Shown in pieces: positions 24,616-33,828 of a DNA stretch of 49,550 nt (within the stretch, counting starts at the first letter, position 1; each line of letters starts with the position of its first letter). The notes under the pieces were generated by a model, which worked only from the letters and a program-made list of their open reading frames with translations, did not search any database and had not been told where the DNA came from. Where the stretch lies: positions 1 to 49,550 of the forward strand of contig CALLFD010000337.1 of NCBI GenBank assembly GCA_937997605.1, read 5' to 3'. The DNA is from an uncultured Collinsella sp. Its GTDB lineage: Bacteria; Actinomycetota; Coriobacteriia; Coriobacteriales; Coriobacteriaceae. A program made the translations under genes and the position numbers.

Positions 24616-26978
24616 GGATTCTCAAGCTCTTTAAAAAACATATCCTGGCACTGTTCGCAGCTATCGTACTTATCGTAATCAGCTGCAACGCCGATCTGGC
24701 GCTGCCTACCTATATGAGCGACATCGTCGACGTGGGTGTGCAGCAAGGCGGCATCGCGTCGCCCGTACCCGACACCATCCGCGCCGAATCGCTCGACGAC
24801 CTCGAACTCTTTATGAGCGCCAAGGACGCCAAGGCTGTGGAGGCCGTGTTTAGCAAGGCTGACAAAAACGACATTCGAACGTACGAGGGCACCGAGGAAG
24901 AGCGTGCCGATGGAGGCAAGATTGCCGACATTATGAGCCTGCCCGAGACTGTTGTCCTTTCGCTCAACCAGGGCATCGACGCCAACTCCATGGGCGACAT
25001 GATGGGCTCGTCCAGCGAGAAAGACGACAACGCTGCCCAGGCCATGCCCACCCCCGAGCAAATGGCAGCGATGACGCCCGAGCAGCTCGCCGAGATGCAG
25101 CAGAAGGCCGCGGCGGCGCAGAACATGCAAAAGCAGATTGATGCCGACGGCGGTAAGATCACTATGAAGAGCCTGCGCCTGGGTGTCGAGGGCGGTCTGG
25201 TAGACCAAAGCAAGCTCGTCGAGGGCGCCAACCAAATGGCGGACAAAATGGGCTCCATGTCGGGCTCCATCGTCACCCAGCGCGCCGTGAGCTATGTACA
25301 GGACGAGTACAAGGCGCAGGGCATCGACCCCGCCGACGTGCAGAACGCCTACCTGAGCCGCATGGCGACCACGATGTTTGGACTGTGCCTCGTGTCGCTC
25401 GTCGCCACCATCCTGACCGGTGCCGTGGCTTCGCGCACCGCCTGCTCCATCGCCCGCGACCTGCGCCGCGAGACCTTCAACAAGGTTATGCACTTCTCGC
25501 CGGCCGAGGTGGGCAAGTTTAGCCAGGCCTCGCTCATCACCCGCTGCACCAACGACATTCAGCAGATCCAGATGGCCGCAACTCTGTTTATCCGCATGTG
25601 TCTGATGGCCCCCGTCATGGGCATCGTCGCCGTCATGCGCGTCCTGGCCAACCATACCGGCCTGGAGTGGACCATCGCCGTTGCCATCATCGCGGTCTCG
25701 GCCGTCGTCGGCGTGCTTATGGGCCTCACCATGCCCAAGTTCAAAAAGATGCAAAGCTTTGTTGACCGCGTGAACCTTACCGCCCGCGAGCTGCTCGACG
25801 GCCTTATGCCCATCCGCTCGTTCAACCGCGAGGAACATGAACTCGAGCGTTTTGACAAGGCATCGCTCGACCTGATGACCACGCAGCTCTACACCAACCG
25901 CGCCATGAGCTTTATGATGCCGCTCATGATGCTCGTCATGAACTGCATCACCGTGCTCATCGTCTGGTTTGGTGCGCAGGGCGTGTCCGACGGCGTGATG
26001 CAGGTCGGCAACATGATGGCGTTTATCTCCTACACCATGCAGATCGTCATGGCGTTTATGATCCTCACCATGGTTTCGGTCATCCTGCCCCGTGCCGAGG
26101 TCGCAGCCGAGCGCGTGGAAGAGGTCATCACTTGTCCCACGAGCATCAACGACCCTGCCTCGCCCAAACTGCCCGCGGCCAGCTCGCCGCGCGGTGAGCT
26201 CACCTTCCGCGACGTGAGCTTCCAGTATCCCGATGCCCGTGCCGACGTCATCAGCGGCGTGAACTTCACCACGCATGCCGGTCAGATGCTCGGCATCATT
26301 GGCTCCACGGGCTCGGGCAAGTCCACGCTCGTGCAGTTGATTCCGCGCCTGTACGACGTCACGGGCGGCAGCATTTCGCTTGACGGCGTCGACGTGCGTG
26401 ACATGACCCTCTCTGAGCTGCGCCGCCGTATCGGTTATATTCCGCAGCAGGGTCGCCTGTTCTCGGGCACCGTCGAGAGCAACCTTAAGTTTGCCGGCGA
26501 CATGGTAAGCGATGATGACATGCGCCAAGCCGCGCGCATCTCACAGGCCGAGGACTTTATCGCCGAGCGCGAGGGCGGCTACGACTCCCCCATCAGCCAG
26601 GGCGGCTCCAATGTTTCGGGTGGTCAGCGCCAGCGCCTGGCCATCGCCCGCGCGTTGGCCAAAAAGCCCGAGGTCGTGGTTTTCGATGATTCGTTTAGCG
26701 CCCTCGACTACAAGACCGACGCGCGCCTACGCGAGGAGCTGGCCAAAAACGTTACCGACGCCGCGCTCGTGGTCGTAGCCCAGCGCATCGCGACCATCAT
26801 GCACGCCGACCAGATCATCGTGCTCGACGACGGCCACGTAGTGGGCACCGGCACGCACGAGGAGCTGCTGCGCAGCTGCCCGGCGTATCTGGAGATCGCA
26901 CAGTCGCAGCTTTCCGCCGAGGAGCTGGGGCTTACCCAAGAAGAAATTGCAGCCGTTATGGAAGGAGGCGAGCGCTAA
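24612..26978 (+). CDS. ABC exporter subunit A with large extracytoplasmic insert
   Basis: The 788-residue half-transporter (membrane domain plus ATPase) pairs with the next gene. It has TM1 at about residues 10-32, then about 215 polar residues with a Met/Gln/Ala-rich middle (PTPEQMAAMTPEQLAEM), then TM2 near 254-275. Ordinary exporters of this kind are about 580 residues, so roughly 200 are extra. The ATPase has Walker A GSTGSGKST and signature VSGGQRQ, but Walker B ends FDDSFSALD, with aspartate where the catalytic glutamate should be. That marks the degenerate site of a heterodimer. The substrate is unknown. Confidence 0.92.
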   Translation: MRILKLFKKHILALFAAIVLIVISCNADLALPTYMSDIVDVGVQQGGIASPVPDTIRAESLDDLELFMSAKDAKAVEAVFSKADKNDIRTYEGTEEERADGGKIADIMSLPETVVLSLNQGIDANSMGDMMGSSSEKDDNAAQAMPTPEQMAAMTPEQLAEMQQKAAAAQNMQKQIDADGGKITMKSLRLGVEGGLVDQSKLVEGANQMADKMGSMSGSIVTQRAVSYVQDEYKAQGIDPADVQNAYLSRMATTMFGLCLVSLVATILTGAVASRTACSIARDLRRETFNKVMHFSPAEVGKFSQASLITRCTNDIQQIQMAATLFIRMCLMAPVMGIVAVMRVLANHTGLEWTIAVAIIAVSAVVGVLMGLTMPKFKKMQSFVDRVNLTARELLDGLMPIRSFNREEHELERFDKASLDLMTTQLYTNRAMSFMMPLMMLVMNCITVLIVWFGAQGVSDGVMQVGNMMAFISYTMQIVMAFMILTMVSVILPRAEVAAERVEEVITCPTSINDPASPKLPAASSPRGELTFRDVSFQYPDARADVISGVNFTTHAGQMLGIIGSTGSGKSTLVQLIPRLYDVTGGSISLDGVDVRDMTLSELRRRIGYIPQQGRLFSGTVESNLKFAGDMVSDDDMRQAARISQAEDFIAEREGGYDSPISQGGSNVSGGQRQRLAIARALAKKPEVVVFDDSFSALDYKTDARLREELAKNVTDAALVVVAQRIATIMHADQIIVLDDGHVVGTGTHEELLRSCPAYLEIAQSQLSAEELGLTQEEIAAVMEGGER

Positions 26979-28834
26979 TGGCAGACGAGACCAAGACCCA
27001 AATTCCCAAGCCCACCCGTCAGCGTGGACCCATGGGCCGCATGGGCGGCATGCGTCGCGGCGAAAAGGCCAAGGACTTTAAGGGCACCATGAGGCAGCTG
27101 CTCGGCTATATCGGCCAGCACAAGATTGCCGTGTTTGCCGCCGTCGCCTTTGCCGTGTGCTCGGTCATCTTTAACATTGTGGGACCCAAGGTGCTCGGCC
27201 AGGTTACGACCAAGCTGTTCGAAGGCCTGGTCGCCAAGGTCAACGGCACCGGCGATGTCGACTTTAGCTGGATCGCCAAGACGCTCGGCTTTTTGCTCTG
27301 CCTGTACCTGGCGAGCTCTATCTGCAGCCTCATCCAGGGCTGGCTCATGACCGGCGTCACGCAAAAGATTTGCTACCGCATGCGCAAGGAGATCGCCGCC
27401 AAGATTGCCGTCGTGCCGATGAGCTACTTTAACGGTCACAGCAAGGGCGATGTGCTCAGCCGCATCACCAACGACGTCGATACGCTCGGCCAGTCGCTCA
27501 ACCAGAGCGTGACGCAGCTCATCACGTCGGTGACGCAGATTATCGGCGTGCTCGTCATGATGCTTTCGATCAGCCTGCCGCTTACCGGCGTCACCGTGCT
27601 CACGCTGCCGGCCGCCGCGATTATCTTGACCGTGATGATTCACTTCTCGCAGCCGTACTTCCGCGAGCAACAGCAGGTTCTGGGCGCCGTCAACGGCATT
27701 ATCGAGGAGGACTTTGCCGGCCAGAACGTCATTCAGGTGTTCGACCGCGCCGAGGCCTCGATTGAAGAGTTCGACCGTCAAAACGACCGCCTCTTTATTA
27801 GTGGCTGGCGCTCGCAGTTCCTGTCGGGCCTGATGATGCCGCTTATGAGCTTGGTGGGCAACATGGGCTACGTGGGCGTCGTCGTGGTGGGCGCGCAGCT
27901 CGCGCTGACCGGCAATGCCACGCCCGGCGACATCCAGAGCTTTATCCAGTACGTTCGAAACTTTACGCAACCCGTGCAGCAGCTGGGCAACGTGAGCAAC
28001 ACGATGCAGTCGATGGCTGCCGCTACCGAGCGCGTCTTTGAGTTCCTGGCCGCGCCCGAGGAGGAGCAGAAGGCCGACGCGCAGATTCCCGAGAAGCGCC
28101 CCGGCCACGTGGAGTTTGACCATGTCAAGTTTGGCTACACGCCCGACAAGACCATCATCCACGACTTTAGCTGCGAGGCTAAGCCCGGCCAAACCATTGC
28201 CATCGTCGGCCCCACCGGCGCCGGCAAGACCACGCTCATCAAGCTGCTGCAGCGCTTCTACGATGTGGACGACGGCTCGCTGCGTGTCGAGGGCGTCGAC
28301 GTGCGCGACTGGGACCGCGCGGCGCTGCGCGGCGAGTTTGCCATGGTGCTGCAGGACACCTGGCTGTTTAACGGCACCATCCGCGAGAACATCCGCTACG
28401 GACGCCCCGATGCGACCGATGCCGAGGTCGAGGCCGCCGCACGCGCCGCACGCTGCGACCACTTTATCCATACGCTCGCCGGCGGCTACGACTTTATGAT
28501 CAACGAGGAGGGCACTAACCTGTCGCAGGGTCAGCGCCAGCTCGTGACCATCGCCCGTGCCATTTTGGCCGACCGTCCGGCGCTGATTTTGGACGAGGCG
28601 ACCTCCAACGTTGACACTCGTACCGAGGAACTTATTCAGCGTGCCATGGATGCGCTGATGCAGGGCCGCACCAGCTTTGTTATCGCACATCGCCTGTCCA
28701 CGATTCGCAACGCCGACGTGATCTTGGTGATCCGCGACGGCGACATCGTCGAGAAGGGCACACACGACGAGTTGCTCGCCCAGGGTGGCTTCTACGCCGA
28801 CCTGTACAACTCGCAGTTCGACGAGGCGGCGTAG
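26978..28834 (+). CDS. ABC exporter subunit B
   Basis: The 618-residue half-transporter starts on the last base of the previous stop codon. An unusual basic, Gly/Met-rich leader (RQRGPMGRMGGMRRGEKAKD) precedes six membrane helices and the ATPase. Walker A is GPTGAGKTT and Walker B is LILDEATSNVD with a normal glutamate, but the signature is LSQGQRQ instead of LSGGQ. Together with subunit A's FDD this gives one canonical and one degenerate ATP site, as in TM287/288-type heterodimers. Drug or peptide export is inferred from the MarR context. Confidence 0.93.
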   Translation: MADETKTQIPKPTRQRGPMGRMGGMRRGEKAKDFKGTMRQLLGYIGQHKIAVFAAVAFAVCSVIFNIVGPKVLGQVTTKLFEGLVAKVNGTGDVDFSWIAKTLGFLLCLYLASSICSLIQGWLMTGVTQKICYRMRKEIAAKIAVVPMSYFNGHSKGDVLSRITNDVDTLGQSLNQSVTQLITSVTQIIGVLVMMLSISLPLTGVTVLTLPAAAIILTVMIHFSQPYFREQQQVLGAVNGIIEEDFAGQNVIQVFDRAEASIEEFDRQNDRLFISGWRSQFLSGLMMPLMSLVGNMGYVGVVVVGAQLALTGNATPGDIQSFIQYVRNFTQPVQQLGNVSNTMQSMAAATERVFEFLAAPEEEQKADAQIPEKRPGHVEFDHVKFGYTPDKTIIHDFSCEAKPGQTIAIVGPTGAGKTTLIKLLQRFYDVDDGSLRVEGVDVRDWDRAALRGEFAMVLQDTWLFNGTIRENIRYGRPDATDAEVEAAARAARCDHFIHTLAGGYDFMINEEGTNLSQGQRQLVTIARAILADRPALILDEATSNVDTRTEELIQRAMDALMQGRTSFVIAHRLSTIRNADVILVIRDGDIVEKGTHDELLAQGGFYADLYNSQFDEAA

Positions 28835-28866
28835 ATACGGCCGCAGAGAAATGATGACGCCCGAGA

Positions 28867-28900
28867 ACGGGGGCGCAGGACAACCTGCGCCCCCGTTTTG
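28867..28900 (+). terminator. Terminator after the ABC exporter operon
   Basis: A perfect 13-bp stem ACGGGGGCGCAGG/CCTGCGCCCCCGT with an ACAA loop is followed by TTTGTG. It lies 32 bases past the stop. Confidence 0.85.
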
Positions 28901-28963
28901 TGTCCTTCGAGCCTCGAAACGCCTTCCCTAGGACCTGATTGACGGCGCTTTCCAGACCCCGTG

Positions 28964-29188
28964 GGCAAAAAAGGACAAATATGAGTACTGTTACCTTTTT
29001 AGTAACAGCAAAAACAGCTCTAAACGACCTCTTTGCGGCCTATATATGCCTTCAAATTGATCTAAATGCTCATTAGCATGCTTCTATGTGCCAACTTTAA
29101 TGAATATATTTACTGTTGTGTATATTATCTTGTAATGTCGATATGATACTACGCTAGCAACAGTACTCATATTTGGCATTTTTTGGCC
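28964..29188. mobile_element. MITE-like element with terminal inverted repeats
   Basis: Exact 17-base inverted ends CAAATATGAGTACTGTT (28976-28992) and AACAGTACTCATATTTG (29159-29175) extend imperfectly outward to GGCAAAAAA and TTTTTTGGCC. The roughly 225-bp interior is strikingly AT-rich compared with its surroundings and has no credible ORF. A small inner hairpin (GTTAC...GTAAC) follows the left end. It looks like a non-autonomous mobile element; no transposase is in the window. Confidence 0.65.
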
Positions 29189-29276
29189 ACTGGGTACTCC
29201 CCGGGGAATCGGCGGCAGGCTTAGGGTCCCTCACGGCGTCATCCCATCCTGGTGAGCGCCAACGTTTACCCAGATA

Positions 29277-29315
29277 AAACCGACCAAAATAAACCTGTCC
29301 CTTTTTGGTAGGTTT
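29277..29315. repeat. Hairpin with CTGTCCC loop (D2)
   Basis: A 13-bp stem (AAACCGACCAAAA with TTTTGGTAGGTTT, one mismatch) has a 13-base loop TAAACCTGTCCCT. It shares loop length and CTGTCCC with 10934-10968 and 40837-40873. Confidence 0.6.
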
Positions 29316-29330
29316 CGGGGTGACAAGGGC

Positions 29331-29359
29331 TTGCACTTTAGCGTGCGACAGCGGATAAT
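29331..29359 (+). promoter_or_regulatory. Promoter of the DAHP synthase gene
   Basis: TTGCAC (29331-29336) and GATAAT (29354-29359) are 17 bases apart, about 55 bases before the ATG. This is a good sigma-A type match. No attenuator or Trp/Tyr box was recognised between it and the gene. Confidence 0.6.
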
Positions 29360-29413
29360 GCCGAGCATTCGACAATACGCTTTTTGCTCTTTCTATAGAT
29401 TGAGGAGACCCCT

Positions 29414-30445
29414 ATGGCCATGGAATTCAAACGCAGGCTGCCGATCCCCATGGAGATCCGCGAGGAAATGCCGCTTTCTGCCGAGCTTACTGCCAAAAAG
29501 CAAGCATTTGACGCCGAGGTCGCCAAAGTCTTTACCGGCGAGGACGCACGCAAGGTGCTTATCATCGGCCCGTGCTCTGCCGACCGCGAGGATTCGGTGC
29601 TTGAGTACATGAACCGACTGGCCAAGACCGCCGAGGAGGTCAAGGACAAGCTCATCATCATTCCGCGCGTCTACACCAACAAGCCGCGCACCAAGGGCAC
29701 CGGCTACAAGGGCCTGCTGCACAACCCCAACCCCGAGGCTCCCGACGACCTGCTCGAGGGCGTCAAGGCCATCCGCCATATGCACCTGCGCGTTATTGAG
29801 GAAACGGGCTTCTTCACCGCCGACGAGATGCTCTATCCGTCCAACTACCAATACCTCGTTGACCTGCTGAGCTATGTTGCCGTGGGCGCACGCTCGGTCG
29901 AAAACCAGGAGCATCGCCTGGTGTCGAGCGGCATTTCGGTACCCGTTGGCATGAAAAATCCCACTGCCGGCTCTACCACCGTTATGCTCAACTCCATTTA
30001 CGCCGCGCAGGCGCACCAGAGCTTCATCTTCCGCAACTGGGAGGTCGAGTGCGACGGCAATCCGCTCGCGCACGCCGTTATGCGTGGCTACATCGGTCTC
30101 GATGGGCGCACCTACCCCAACTACCACTACGAGCACCTGGAGCGCCTGGCCGAGCGCTATACCGAGCACGCCGGCTACGCCAATCCGGCAGCGGTCATCG
30201 ACTGCAACCACGACAACTCGGGCAAGCGTCCGCTGGAGCAGTATCGCATTTGCAAGGAGGTGCTCGACAGCTGCCGCCGCAACGAGTCCATCTCCAAGCT
30301 GGTCAAGGGCTTTATGATCGAGTCCTACCTGGAGGACGGCAACCAGCCGGTCGACGGCGGTGTCTTTGGCAAGTCGATCACCGACCCGTGCCTGGGCTGG
30401 GAAAAGACCGACTACCTCATCCACGAGATCGCGGAACGTATTTAG
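29414..30445 (+). CDS. 3-deoxy-7-phosphoheptulonate (DAHP) synthase, class I
   Basis: It joins phosphoenolpyruvate and erythrose 4-phosphate in the first step of aromatic amino acid synthesis. The 343-residue length fits the AroF/G/H type. IIGPCSADRED (about residues 49-59), the PEP-binding PRVYTNKPRTKGTGYKGL and DCNHDNSGK blocks are all present. GAGGAG precedes the ATG by 8 bases. It stands alone between a promoter and a composite hairpin element, so it is likely monocistronic. Which amino acid inhibits it cannot be told from sequence alone, so no aroF/G/H letter is given. Confidence 0.93.
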   Translation: MAMEFKRRLPIPMEIREEMPLSAELTAKKQAFDAEVAKVFTGEDARKVLIIGPCSADREDSVLEYMNRLAKTAEEVKDKLIIIPRVYTNKPRTKGTGYKGLLHNPNPEAPDDLLEGVKAIRHMHLRVIEETGFFTADEMLYPSNYQYLVDLLSYVAVGARSVENQEHRLVSSGISVPVGMKNPTAGSTTVMLNSIYAAQAHQSFIFRNWEVECDGNPLAHAVMRGYIGLDGRTYPNYHYEHLERLAERYTEHAGYANPAAVIDCNHDNSGKRPLEQYRICKEVLDSCRRNESISKLVKGFMIESYLEDGNQPVDGGVFGKSITDPCLGWEKTDYLIHEIAERI

Positions 30446-30446
30446 A

Positions 30447-30594
30447 GTTACGGCGTTTTACCAAACGCCGTAACGGCTCGACGCTGCAAACCCGCCAGAA
30501 CGGCAATCTGCCTTTCAGCTTCGACGGCATGACCAAAAGGTCAATGCCGCCTCGCTTCAAGGCACCTTGCTCGCTCTGGCGGGTTTTCGCTGAC
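30447..30594 (+). repeat. Composite palindromic element, family B (copy B1)
   Basis: A terminator-like hairpin (GTTACGGCG-TTTTACCAAA-CGCCGTAAC, 30447-30474) is followed by CGACGCTGCAA and a palindrome whose outer arms (AACCCGCCAGA/TCTGGCGGGTT) enclose CGGCAATCTG ... CACCTTGCTCGC. It starts 1 base past the DAHP synthase stop. The same order of parts recurs at 33829-33974 and, reversed, at 49289-49418. Confidence 0.85.
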
Positions 30595-30673
30595 GTTTTT
30601 CGACCTGCATCGTTGCCAGGGTTGGCACCAATGACTAATGCGGTAGCATGCTACGTCGGTCCGATTGATCGGC

Positions 30674-30774
30674 TGGGTTTTCGAGGTGCCCCAGGTCGCC
30701 GCGAAAGAGGAGCGAAGCGTACTTTGGTACGCGAGCGACGGTTTGAGCGGCGAGATGGGGTGCCTCGGAAAGCC
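30674..30774. repeat. Palindromic element related to family B (copy B3)
   Basis: Imperfect outer arms (TTTTCGAGGTGCCCC and GGGGTGCCTCGGAAA) flank a core GAGGAGCGAAGCGTAC ... GTACGCGAGCGACG. The same core, inverted, lies inside copy B2. It ends 7 bases before the agmatine deiminase stop codon, so it forms the 3' end of that leftward gene's transcript. Confidence 0.75.
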
Positions 30775-30780
30775 AGACGA

Positions 30781-31986
30781 TTAAGCGGACGGTTCCTGCT
30801 GCGTAATGCAGTGGATATTTCCGCCACCGAAGACGACCTGCTCGGACTGAACGCCGACGCACTTGTAGACGCCCTCGCCCCAGACCTCGTCGTAGATCTT
30901 CTGGAGCGTGTCAACGGCAAGCCGATCGTTCTCGTCGCCGTACTGCGGGACGATAACGCCGTGGTTGGTGACCAGGTAGTTCATGTAGGAGGCGATCAGC
31001 GGCTCGTCGGCAACGCGCGGCTCGGCGTTCTCGTCGGCGTCGATGGTGTCGCAGGAAGCCTGGTCCATGAACAGCGGGTTCACAGGCATGCAGAGCTTGT
31101 AGACCTTCATCTTGCGGCCCTTGGCGTCAACGGCGTTGGAAAGGGTCTCGTAGACAGCATGGCATTGCTCGTAGAACGGATACTCGGGATCGTCGGTCCA
31201 GATGCAGGCCATGACGCCCGGAGCGATGAACGTAGCGACATCATCGATGTGGCCGTTGGTCTCCTCGGGGTCGATGCCCTCCTTAACCCAGATGACCTTC
31301 TCGACACCCAGGTAATCCTTGAGGTGCTCGTCCATATAGGCGCGAAGTTCCTCACTCCAGGGCTCAAACTTCTTGTGGAACTTGGGCCAGATGGACTCGG
31401 GGTCCTCTTCCTCCTCCAGAACCGCAGAGCAGGTGCGGCCCGGGGAAAGCAGGCACTGGTCGGTCACGACCACGGTACCTTCGCCGTCGACGGTGATGGA
31501 ACCGCCCTCGAGAATCATGTCATCGGGACGATAACGACGGCAGCCGGAAAGCTCAGCTATCTTAAGGGCGATCTGCTCGTCCTTGTCCCACGGGAAGTAC
31601 AGGCCGTCGACAAGACCGCCATAAGCGTTGAAGTGCCAGTGGTTGGCGCGCTTATCGCCCTTGCCATTGATAACAAAAGTGGCAGCGGTGTCGCGGAACC
31701 AAGCGTCGTCGGTGGTCATCTCGATAACGGTAACGCTCTCGTCTTCCTCAAAGGCGGCCTTGCAGTTGGCGTAGTCGGCCTGGTTGGCGCACATGGTGAC
31801 CGGGGTGAACTCGGCGATGGCGCGAGCGATGGCGGCATACTGCTTCTGAGCCGGCTTGGCACCATGGGCCCAGGTATCGGTGCGATGGGGCCAGCCCATC
31901 CACACGCGATCCTGTGGGGCGAACTCAGCGGGCATAAAGAAACCGTCGGCCTTAGGGGTGGACTCGGACTCGGTGATCGTACGCAT
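30781..31986 (-). CDS. aguA: Agmatine deiminase
   Basis: It hydrolyses agmatine to N-carbamoylputrescine and ammonia, which helps acid tolerance and can feed energy metabolism. The 401-residue protein has the family blocks VWMGWPHRTDTW, TTDDAWFRDTAATFVIN, ILEGGSITVDGEGT and the catalytic cysteine in GGNIHCITQQ at the very end. The segment EEEEDPESIWPKFHKKFEPW looks longer than usual. The in-frame extension to 32151 is rejected because GGAGG lies 7-8 bases before ATG 31986. It lies downstream of its presumed antiporter. Putrescine carbamoyltransferase and carbamate kinase are absent from the window. Confidence 0.95.
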   Translation of the reverse strand: MRTITESESTPKADGFFMPAEFAPQDRVWMGWPHRTDTWAHGAKPAQKQYAAIARAIAEFTPVTMCANQADYANCKAAFEEDESVTVIEMTTDDAWFRDTAATFVINGKGDKRANHWHFNAYGGLVDGLYFPWDKDEQIALKIAELSGCRRYRPDDMILEGGSITVDGEGTVVVTDQCLLSPGRTCSAVLEEEEDPESIWPKFHKKFEPWSEELRAYMDEHLKDYLGVEKVIWVKEGIDPEETNGHIDDVATFIAPGVMACIWTDDPEYPFYEQCHAVYETLSNAVDAKGRKMKVYKLCMPVNPLFMDQASCDTIDADENAEPRVADEPLIASYMNYLVTNHGVIVPQYGDENDRLAVDTLQKIYDEVWGEGVYKCVGVQSEQVVFGGGNIHCITQQEPSA

Positions 31987-32271
31987 AAGATTTCCTCCAA
32001 ATCGAACGACCGCTTGCTGCGGGCGGGTTACCCGCAGCCTAAAACCAAGAGGTGGCGGACGCCCGTTCCCCGGCAAGGATCGGGGCGCCCGGCGCCGGTT
32101 TTCACGGAGTCGCACCGGCAAGCGACGACGTAACCTGGCGCGCGGAGACAAAATGCACGAAGGATACGGAAGAGAGATTGGGGTGGGCGGTGGTTACCAA
32201 AGCTATCGCTCACACCCACCCCGGGGAATGGTCAAGTGGCAAGGAGGGTTGGAGCCCCGAATCCGGGTGCT
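31987..32271 (-). other. Structured region between aguD and aguA
   Basis: The 285-base gap has no gene but several stems on the minus strand: GAGCACCCGG...CGGGGCTCC directly after the aguD stop, GGGGTGGG...CCCACCCC (32193-32224) and GCTGCGGG...CCCGCAGC just before the aguA ribosome-binding site. It is much longer than a normal operon gap. No known riboswitch consensus could be fitted. Confidence 0.5.
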
Positions 32272-33702
32272 CTAGTCCTCCTCGGACTCCTCAGCGAGGC
32301 GCTGAGCAGCCAGCTCGGGAGTGAGACCCTTGTACTCGGTCTCGCGGCCCTTAGCACTGACGACGCGGACAACCTCGCCAATAAGCAAGAGCACGATGAA
32401 GATGACAATCATCGGGACCTTATCGCCAATCTCATCGACAGAGAACGGAATCAGCGTTGCAACGATAGCCAGAATCAGCTCGATGCAGGGAATAGCCAGC
32501 ATGACCTTCATCATGGCGCCCTTAAACGGGAACGTAAAGATACGCTCACGGTTGGGGTCGTTCTTACGAAGGTTGAGGAATGCCGGGAACATCGGGATGT
32601 AGGTCAGCAGCAGGAAGACAACGGAGGTACCGAAGAGCATCCAGAAGACACCGTTGGAGATGGCGTCGATGGGAACCAGCTGCAGGCACAGCACCAGGGA
32701 GGCAACGATGGCGTTGACCAGGTTGGCGCCGTTGGGCATGTCGTCATCCGAGATCATCGAGGCGAAGACCTTGGGCATGTTGCCATGCTCGGCAGCATAA
32801 CGAGCAACGGAGTTGACGCCGAAGGACCAGGCAGCCATATTGGCGAACAGCGTGATCAGGAAGGCGATGCAGATGACCTTAAAGATCATGGAATCGCCCA
32901 CAATAGTCTGGACAGCGTAAATCATGCCGTAGTCGGGATCGATGGAATCGGCCGACACAGCAGCGCCGATGCCAAAGCCAGCGAACAGGTAGATCACGGC
33001 GATGGACAGGCCGCCGACGATGATAGCCTTGGGGATATCGCGAGCGGGATCGGCCATATCGTCGGTCATGGTGCAGATGACCTCGAAGCCCATAAAGTTA
33101 AAGATGATGATCGACAGGTAGCCGAGCGCGTTGGTGTTGGTGAGCTCGGGCAAGAAGGTGACAGCGGACATATCGTTCGCAAAACCGTTCTCCATGGCGT
33201 ACCAAATGCCCAAAGCGCCGACGATAACGGCAACGGCGACCTTGATGATGGCGCCGCCGTTCAGGACCCACTCGGAGTCGGCAGCCTTGGAGCGACCCAT
33301 AAGATAGACAATCCACACAAAGGCAAGGTCGATACCAATCTTGGCAATCAGATTGAACTCGACGCCAAAGACCATGCCCAAAATGTCCGAGAACATAGTA
33401 GCCAGCGAGGCAATCCACAGCGGGTAGTTAACCCAGTAGTAGTACGAAATGCGGGCGCCCCACTTGTCGCCCAGGCCATCGCGTACCCAGTCGTAAATGC
33501 CACCCTCACCGTCATAGGTTGTGCCGAGCTCGGCAACGACCATGCCATAAGGGAGCAGGAAGGTCAGAATCAGGAAGATCCACCAGAAGAACTGCTGGTT
33601 GCCAATGGCAGCAGCAGGTGCGGCGGCCTCGCAAACGAAGACGACGCAGATGATGGTCGAGATGACCGTCAAGAAGGAAAGCTTTTTCTTTCCGTCGCTC
33701 AT
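32272..33702 (-). CDS. APC-family amino acid permease, probable agmatine/putrescine antiporter
   Basis: The 476-residue membrane protein has about 12 helices, the N-terminal unwound-helix region AAAPAAAIGNQ and the GGIYDWVRDGLG segment of the APC superfamily (glutamate/GABA-like branch). The C terminus is a charged, cytosolic tail (QRLAEESEED). Position directly upstream of agmatine deiminase suggests agmatine uptake in exchange for putrescine (AguD), but the family also includes glutamate and arginine carriers. The start is supported by a Shine-Dalgarno-like AAGGAG (about 33709-33714). Confidence 0.82.
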   Translation of the reverse strand: MSDGKKKLSFLTVISTIICVVFVCEAAAPAAAIGNQQFFWWIFLILTFLLPYGMVVAELGTTYDGEGGIYDWVRDGLGDKWGARISYYYWVNYPLWIASLATMFSDILGMVFGVEFNLIAKIGIDLAFVWIVYLMGRSKAADSEWVLNGGAIIKVAVAVIVGALGIWYAMENGFANDMSAVTFLPELTNTNALGYLSIIIFNFMGFEVICTMTDDMADPARDIPKAIIVGGLSIAVIYLFAGFGIGAAVSADSIDPDYGMIYAVQTIVGDSMIFKVICIAFLITLFANMAAWSFGVNSVARYAAEHGNMPKVFASMISDDDMPNGANLVNAIVASLVLCLQLVPIDAISNGVFWMLFGTSVVFLLLTYIPMFPAFLNLRKNDPNRERIFTFPFKGAMMKVMLAIPCIELILAIVATLIPFSVDEIGDKVPMIVIFIVLLLIGEVVRVVSAKGRETEYKGLTPELAAQRLAEESEED

Positions 33703-33828
33703 GATGAGCTCCTTCGCTCAGTCTTGGACAAATCGAGGCCCTTAAGATATTAAGGCAATTGCCGGGCCTCGGTGAGCGGGCGACAGGAGACGAGCATCCG
33801 CCGCCCGCAGACGCGCTTCTACGATGGA

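Noticed and set aside
29154..29375. 73-codon minus-strand ORF after the MITE-like element
   Set aside because: It covers the element end, the CTGTCCC-loop hairpin and the DAHP synthase promoter, and shows no recognisable protein features.
32060..32140. Cobalamin riboswitch before aguA
   Set aside because: The minus strand has CCGGTGCGACTCCG, like part of a B12 element, but the other conserved boxes (GGGAA before it, the CCCGC-ACTG part after it) are missing and the gene context does not fit.
32226..32276. tRNA-like sequence after aguD
   Set aside because: GAGCCCCGAATCCGGGTGCTC folds as a hairpin, but there is no acceptor stem, anticodon arm or TTCGA T-loop.
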